Part shown: positions 34,809 to 39,125 of the stretch, piece after piece | How the letters are laid out: every line of letters begins with the position of its first letter | How positions within the stretch are numbered: position 1 is the first letter of the stretch | Assembly (NCBI GenBank): GCA_963169565.1 | Contig: CAUJDI010000054.1 | Span: 1-39,125 of the forward strand | Direction: 5' to 3' | Length of the DNA: 39,125 nucleotides | DNA from: Bacillota bacterium | GTDB taxonomy: Bacteria; Bacillota; Clostridia; Christensenellales; Aristaeellaceae | Program-made: the position numbers and the translations under genes | The notes under the pieces: model-generated | What the model was told of the DNA's origin: nothing | Seen by the model: the letters and a program-made list of their open reading frames with translations, nothing else | The model's database searches: none

Positions 34809-36773
34809 ATGAGCGGGTTGTATAAGAAGTTCAGCTGGAAATCAAGGATCGCAGTGCTGTTTCTGCTGGATATCCTTTTTATATCCTCATCTTACCTGTT
34901 CTTTCTCTTCCGCTATCGCCTCCATGAGCCGCAAATGACCTGGCCGGTGTATTGGACGATCTACCTCACCATGCTGGGGTGCGTCATGGCCTGCAGAGTG
35001 ACCCTAAAAGCATACAATCACATGTGGCGGTATGCCACCTCTGACACCTTTCTGCTCATGGTGTTTGCGGACTTTTTCGGCGGAGCCCTGTATTATGCGA
35101 TCGATCGGATCGTGCTGACGCATCACCTGCCAATATCCATTTTCGTGTCCGCCTTCTGCGTCGGGCTGCTGCTCACCCTGGTATCAAGGTTTTTGTATCA
35201 ATTCCTGCGCCGAAGGGATCTATTCCTGTTTCCGAGCAGAAGTGTCGTGCCGATCGACAAGAAAAATAAAATCAACGTGGCGATCGTCGGGGCAGGCGAG
35301 ATGGGTGTCTTCCTGGTCCAGGAATTGCTGATGAACCATAACTCCCGCTACCACCCGGTCTTTCTGATCGACAATGACCGGCGGAAAATCGGCACCGTTA
35401 TTGAAGGGATCAAGGTCATCGGGCCTGATCATGAAGTGATATCAACCATCCACACCCTGCCAATCCAGGAAATCATCATCGCCCTCCCTAAACTCAATCC
35501 CGAAAGACGGGATGAGATCTTCCGTCAGTACATGACGACCGGGTGCAAGGTCATGGTCTATGATTATCCGGTGGAACGCATTGGTTTGGAAAAAACGAAG
35601 CGGCTGGTCAGAGATATCAATATCGAAGACCTGCTTTTCCGTGAAACGGTCTCTATGGATGACCAGGGGGCAAAATCCTATTACCAGGGGAAGACGATCC
35701 TCGTTACCGGAGCCGGCGGGTCCATCGGGAGTGAATTATGCCGCCAGCTGGCGCGCATGCAGCCGAAACGTCTGATATTATTGGACGTGTACGAGAACGG
35801 GGTATATGACCTGGGGCAGGAATTGAAGCGGCAGTACGGAGCGGCCCTGGACTGGAAGACCGTGATCGCTTCAGTGTGCGATCGTACCAGGATCAATGAG
35901 GTGTTCGTTCGGTTCCATCCCCAGGTCGTCTTTCACGCCGCCGCACACAAGCACGTTCCCCTGATGGAGGAGAATTGCGGCGAAGCGATCCACAACAACG
36001 TTTTCGGAACCTTCTATACAGCTCTGGCGGCGGAGAAGAACGGCACGGAGCGCTTCATCCTGATCTCAACTGACAAGGCGGTCAACCCGACCAACATGAT
36101 GGGTGCGACCAAGCGGCTCTGTGAAATGGTGATCCAAAGCCGGCAGGACAGCGATACTGACTTCGTGGCCGTGCGGTTTGGCAACGTCCTGGGCTCCAAC
36201 GGTTCCGTAGTCCCGCTGTTCCGGAAGCAAATCGAAGAGGGAGGTCCTGTGACCATCACGGATAAGCGGATCATCCGTTACTTTATGACCATCCCGGAAG
36301 CAGCGCAGTTGGTGCTGCGCTGCGGGCGGCGAGCGGAACGCAACGAGGTCTACGTCCTGGATATGGGAAAGCCTGTCAAGATCATCGACCTGGCAAACAA
36401 ACTGATCTCCCTCTCCGGCTTTGTCCCTGACAAGGACATCAAGATCAAGGAGATCGGCCTGCGCCCAGGTGAGAAACTGTATGAAGAACTGCTGGTCAAA
36501 GCCGACGAGTGCAGGAAGACTGCGGATGAGCGCGTCTTTATCGAACTTGTACCTGCTGCTGCAAAGGATGAGGTGGACAAGACACTCAACGCCCTGCGCC
36601 AAGCTATCGACATGAGGGCGGACGACAGCCTGCTGAAAGAATTGATGATGCGCATCCTGCCAAGCTACCGAGAGGCAACGGAAGTGAACAGACATGCTGC
36701 GGAAACCCCGGAGGTGTCCGCCGCGAATGCTGCGGCACTTGAGATCACGGAGCCCCTTGGCATTCCGATTTGA
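34809..36773 (+). CDS. Membrane-bound NDP-sugar 4,6-dehydratase (CapD/PglF/WbpM type)
   Basis: A 654-residue inner-membrane protein. Four hydrophobic helices lie within residues 12-130. A CoA-binding-like Rossmann domain starts with NVAIVGAGEMG (156-166). The catalytic extended-SDR domain has TGAGGSIGSELCRQL (300-314), AAAHKHVPLMEEN and ISTDKAVNPTNMMGATKR (419-436), where D422, K423 and the Met-for-Tyr change are typical of UDP-GlcNAc 4,6-dehydratases. It makes UDP-4-keto-6-deoxy sugars for glycans. The start is taken at 34809, ten bases after GAGG; an ATG at 34800 is too close to that site. It begins an operon with LCP and DUF3048 genes, consistent with surface-glycan synthesis and attachment. 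A PglF-like protein-glycosylation role is also possible. Confidence 0.92.
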   Translation: MSGLYKKFSWKSRIAVLFLLDILFISSSYLFFLFRYRLHEPQMTWPVYWTIYLTMLGCVMACRVTLKAYNHMWRYATSDTFLLMVFADFFGGALYYAIDRIVLTHHLPISIFVSAFCVGLLLTLVSRFLYQFLRRRDLFLFPSRSVVPIDKKNKINVAIVGAGEMGVFLVQELLMNHNSRYHPVFLIDNDRRKIGTVIEGIKVIGPDHEVISTIHTLPIQEIIIALPKLNPERRDEIFRQYMTTGCKVMVYDYPVERIGLEKTKRLVRDINIEDLLFRETVSMDDQGAKSYYQGKTILVTGAGGSIGSELCRQLARMQPKRLILLDVYENGVYDLGQELKRQYGAALDWKTVIASVCDRTRINEVFVRFHPQVVFHAAAHKHVPLMEENCGEAIHNNVFGTFYTALAAEKNGTERFILISTDKAVNPTNMMGATKRLCEMVIQSRQDSDTDFVAVRFGNVLGSNGSVVPLFRKQIEEGGPVTITDKRIIRYFMTIPEAAQLVLRCGRRAERNEVYVLDMGKPVKIIDLANKLISLSGFVPDKDIKIKEIGLRPGEKLYEELLVKADECRKTADERVFIELVPAAAKDEVDKTLNALRQAIDMRADDSLLKELMMRILPSYREATEVNRHAAETPEVSAANAAALEITEPLGIPI

Positions 36774-36796
36774 TTCATGAAAGGAACACTCACCCA

Positions 36797-37756
36797 ATGA
36801 AGAAAGCTATCTCAATCATCCTGTCATTTCTATTCTTTTTCAGTATCCCACTGTTTGTGTCAGCTTCCCGTGACATGCTGACTGAAAGCGAAATTAGTGA
36901 GATTCTTCAGTCGCTTGAAGACAACAGCCAGGAGTTTCCCGTGGCGGAGAAGTTCCGCATCAAAGTCGATCCGGGCGACCTTTCCGTTGTCCCTGGCCTG
37001 GATGAGGACTGGTTGAACATCCTCCTTTTGGGAACGGATACCGGAAGTTATGCACTCAATTACGGGCGAACCGACACCATGATCATCCTTTCTGTTAACA
37101 GGGTCAGCGGAAAGATGCGCCTGTCATCGTTGGTCCGTGACATGTATGTGAACATCCCGCCCCACAACCTGTCCAACCGGATCAACGCGGCCAACGCCTT
37201 CGGCGGGCCGCTGCTGGCGGTCAAAACAGTCAATGAGACCTTCGGCCTGAACATCCGGCATTACGTTTCCATCAATTTCAATGGATTTATCAATGTCATC
37301 AACAAGCTTGGCGGTGTTGAACTGCTGCTTTCACGTTCTGAAGCGCAAATCGTCGGCGCGGTTTATTCCGAGGAGCCGGTCATGCTCAATGGGGAGCAAG
37401 CGTTGAATTATGTACGCATCAGGGAGTTGGACAACAATTTCGGCAGGAATGAACGCCAACGGAAACTGCTGTCTTCCATGTTCAATAAAGTGCTCTCCGG
37501 CAACGACATGAAGCAGAGCATGTCTGCGCTCACCGAAACACTCAAACACATGGACACCAACCTCAACATCAATGACCTGCTGACGCTGATCATTCCAGTC
37601 TTTACTGGTATGGAGAGCATGGACACCTGCGGATTCCCGGCACAGGGAGACTGGCAATTTAAGACGAGCGAGAAATCGCAGTCGGTCATTGTCTTTGACA
37701 AAGAGGCTACTGCAAGGAAACTGCATGATTACATCTATAAAGGAATTCTACCGTAA
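36797..37756 (+). CDS. LytR-CpsA-Psr (LCP) family protein
   Basis: A 319-residue exported protein. LCP enzymes move lipid-linked glycopolymers (teichoic acid or capsule) onto peptidoglycan. Motifs in order: LNILLLGTDTGS (73-84), GRTDTMIILSVN with R91 and D93, LSSLVRDMYVNIP (109-121, R114), FGLNIRHYVSINFNGFINVINKLGGVEL, LNGEQALNYVRIRELDNNFGRNERQRKLL with R218 and R221. The ATG at 36797 has AAAGGAA about eleven bases upstream. The N-terminus (MKKAISIILSFLFFFSIPLF followed by VSAS) looks like a cleavable signal peptide rather than the usual membrane anchor. It starts 23 bases after the dehydratase gene and is followed by DUF3048, forming one operon. Confidence 0.93.
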   Translation: MKKAISIILSFLFFFSIPLFVSASRDMLTESEISEILQSLEDNSQEFPVAEKFRIKVDPGDLSVVPGLDEDWLNILLLGTDTGSYALNYGRTDTMIILSVNRVSGKMRLSSLVRDMYVNIPPHNLSNRINAANAFGGPLLAVKTVNETFGLNIRHYVSINFNGFINVINKLGGVELLLSRSEAQIVGAVYSEEPVMLNGEQALNYVRIRELDNNFGRNERQRKLLSSMFNKVLSGNDMKQSMSALTETLKHMDTNLNINDLLTLIIPVFTGMESMDTCGFPAQGDWQFKTSEKSQSVIVFDKEATARKLHDYIYKGILP

Positions 37757-37794
37757 GTTTAGTTATCGAACCAATAGAACAAGGGAGGCAATGA

Positions 37795-38850
37795 ATGAAG
37801 AGGGCACTATCCATCCTGATAATGCTGCTGATCCTGGTGCCATCCATCAGTTTGGCACAGACAACCATCGACCCATCGGTGAACCGGCATATCAAACCCC
37901 AGCAAGGACTGACTAATAACCCGGTCATCCCCGGGGAAAGCATGACCACCGGTCTGCCGAGTGATGGAACTTACATTCCCATCTTGGTCAATATTGACAA
38001 TGTCCAGGGCGCCTGGCCCCAGTGGGGGATTTCAAAAGCGGATATCATCTATGAGATGCCGATCCATGGGCTTGGACTGACCCGGCTGATGGCGCTGTTC
38101 TCGCATGATCACCCCGCCAGCGTCGGCCCCGTCCGTTCCGGGCGGGTGATGCATGCGGAGATGCGTGAAGAGTGGGACGCCGGCTGGGTGTATGTGGGCG
38201 TTCAGGAGAAAGAAGGCTCTGACGTAAACAGTGTCCTGAGAAAGCTTGAAGTCAAGGAAAAAACAGTAAACCTTCTATTCAACGGAAACACAAACAAATG
38301 GGGCTCATACTTTGAGTTCATCGATGGATACAACAGCCCCCACAACCATGGCGCGCCGCTGGACAAGTTTGCTGAAGTGATCAAAGACTATACATTCCCA
38401 CAGCGTCCTTTCCTGTTCGCAGACACACTGCCAACTTCCGGCGACACCGCGACCAGCATCCATCTGGCTTATGGTACTGACGGCGGCAGTTACAGCAATT
38501 CCAGCTACACTTATGACCCGGATCAAAACACCTATGCCCGCTTCCGCCAGAACAAACCTTATGAGGACAGGGACCAGCCGGGGATTCCATTGACGTTCAG
38601 CAACGTGATCGTCCAGTGGACGAAGCTGCAGTTCAACGGCGCTGCGAACGCGCCCCTGTTGACCCTGGTTGGCAAGGGCAATGCGGACATCTTCATGGGC
38701 GGGAAGCACGTTGCGGGCTACTGGGTCAGGGAATCCATGGAATCAAGAACAGTCTTTTACGACCAGGACGGCCAGGAGATCAGACTCCAGAGGGGCAAGA
38801 CTTTCATCAACATCACGGCAGACCGTTCGACGAAGGTCAGCTACGAATAA
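37795..38850 (+). CDS. DUF3048 (YerB-like) exported protein
   Basis: A 351-residue secreted protein. A signal peptide (MKRALSILIMLLILVPSISL, cut after LA) is followed by DUF3048 hallmarks: YIPILVNIDNVQGAWPQWGI, ADIIYEMPIHGLGLTRLMALF and SVGPVRSGRVMHAEM in the N-terminal domain, and GNADIFMGGKHVAGYW with a C-terminal RGKTFINI in the second. The family, as Bacillus YerB, is of unknown function and commonly near cell-wall genes. YerB itself is a lipoprotein; this one has no clear lipobox Cys. The ATG at 37795 has GGGAGG six bases upstream. A second ATG at 37791 in another frame is not used. It closes the surface-polymer operon. Confidence 0.92.
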   Translation: MKRALSILIMLLILVPSISLAQTTIDPSVNRHIKPQQGLTNNPVIPGESMTTGLPSDGTYIPILVNIDNVQGAWPQWGISKADIIYEMPIHGLGLTRLMALFSHDHPASVGPVRSGRVMHAEMREEWDAGWVYVGVQEKEGSDVNSVLRKLEVKEKTVNLLFNGNTNKWGSYFEFIDGYNSPHNHGAPLDKFAEVIKDYTFPQRPFLFADTLPTSGDTATSIHLAYGTDGGSYSNSSYTYDPDQNTYARFRQNKPYEDRDQPGIPLTFSNVIVQWTKLQFNGAANAPLLTLVGKGNADIFMGGKHVAGYWVRESMESRTVFYDQDGQEIRLQRGKTFINITADRSTKVSYE

Positions 38851-38895
38851 GCCGAACCTTACAAACCCTTCTGTCAGCAAAAATGCTCATACAGA

Positions 38896-38930
38896 AATCC
38901 CGACGGCATCGAGCCGTCGGGATTCTTATT
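38896..38930 (+). terminator. Terminator of the surface-polymer operon
   Basis: A perfect 12-bp stem, AATCCCGACGGC (38896-38907) with GCCGTCGGGATT (38913-38924), a five-base loop and CTTATT after it. It may also stop the converging tRNA transcript. Confidence 0.85.
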
Positions 38931-38952
38931 GGAACCTGTTTGCGTACTCAAT

Positions 38953-39029
38953 TGGTAGCGGCGGTCGGATTCGAACCAACGACACTCCGGGTATGAACCG
39001 AATGCTCTAGCCAGCTGAGCTACGCCGCC
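38953..39029 (-). tRNA. tRNA-Met (elongator, anticodon CAT)
   Basis: A 77-base tRNA with CCA encoded. On the minus strand it begins GGCGGCGTAGCTCAG; the anticodon stem TTCGG/CCGGA encloses TTCATAC, giving CAT. The 3' end CGCTACCA, the G1-U72 pair and overall sequence resemble the Bacillus elongator tRNA-Met as I remember it. Confidence 0.92.
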
Positions 39030-39033
39030 AAAA

Positions 39034-39110
<77 letters not shown>

Positions 39111-39125
39111 ATACGCGTCCTGCGA

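Noticed and set aside
37791-37916. A frame starting at an ATG four bases before the DUF3048 start
   Set aside because: It shares the ribosome binding site but ends after about 40 codons with no family features, whereas the frame at 37795 has a signal peptide and conserved domain.

Overview
The window looks like a chromosomal segment of an anaerobic, fairly GC-rich member of the Bacillota (Clostridia; a gut or rumen lineage such as Christensenellales or Oscillospirales would fit). This is inferred from the strong AAGGAGG-type ribosome binding sites, the many vegetative (sigma-A type) promoters with 17-bp spacers, the GGGtGRT gene pair, the three-subunit PntAA/PntAB/PntB transhydrogenase, YerB-like DUF3048 and LCP proteins, and a secreted Cys/His repeat protein of the kind seen on gut Clostridia. 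The elongator tRNA-Met resembles the Bacillus one as I remember it. I see no phage, IS element, CRISPR array or replication origin.

Layout. 1-3.8 kb: the end of an unrecognised gene, a Gfo/Idh/MocA oxidoreductase, two divergent GNAT acetyltransferases and truA. 3.9-10.1 kb: an L-arabinose polymer locus. A GH51 alpha-L-arabinofuranosidase (minus) diverges from a GH43-like/GH127 pair (plus), with an AraM-type glycerol-1-phosphate dehydrogenase behind them. No sugar transporter and no araA/B/D is visible. 10.2-13 kb: an iron-dependent alcohol dehydrogenase and a MATE exporter. 13-18 kb: a class A penicillin-binding protein divergent from a membrane-anchored multi-Ig-domain protein. 18.2-21.2 kb: a pntAA-pntAB-pntB operon, whose PntB lacks the usual NADP phosphate-binding residues. 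21.3-24.9 kb: an MFS transporter, tRNA-Leu(CAG), and a NifU-like/GGGtGRT pair. 25.2-30.4 kb: TspO, DUF2177, a DAK2-DegV (FakA-FakB like) fusion and DUF1295 in one tight run, followed by a UvsE endonuclease. 30.5-38.9 kb: a 1225-residue exported protein with about 23 Cys/His repeats, then a surface-polymer operon (CapD/PglF-type dehydratase, LCP protein, DUF3048 protein), closed by a terminator and a convergent tRNA-fMet/tRNA-Met pair.

How the genes may work together. The GH51/GH43/GH127 set would release arabinose from plant arabinan or hydroxyproline-linked arabino-oligosaccharides. None of the three shows a signal peptide, so they probably act on imported oligosaccharides. The Fak fusion with its membrane-protein neighbours suggests a membrane-lipid or exogenous fatty-acid module. 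The last third is devoted to the cell surface. The most unusual items are the altered PntB, the one-chain fatty-acid kinase candidate and its operon, and the giant repeat protein.
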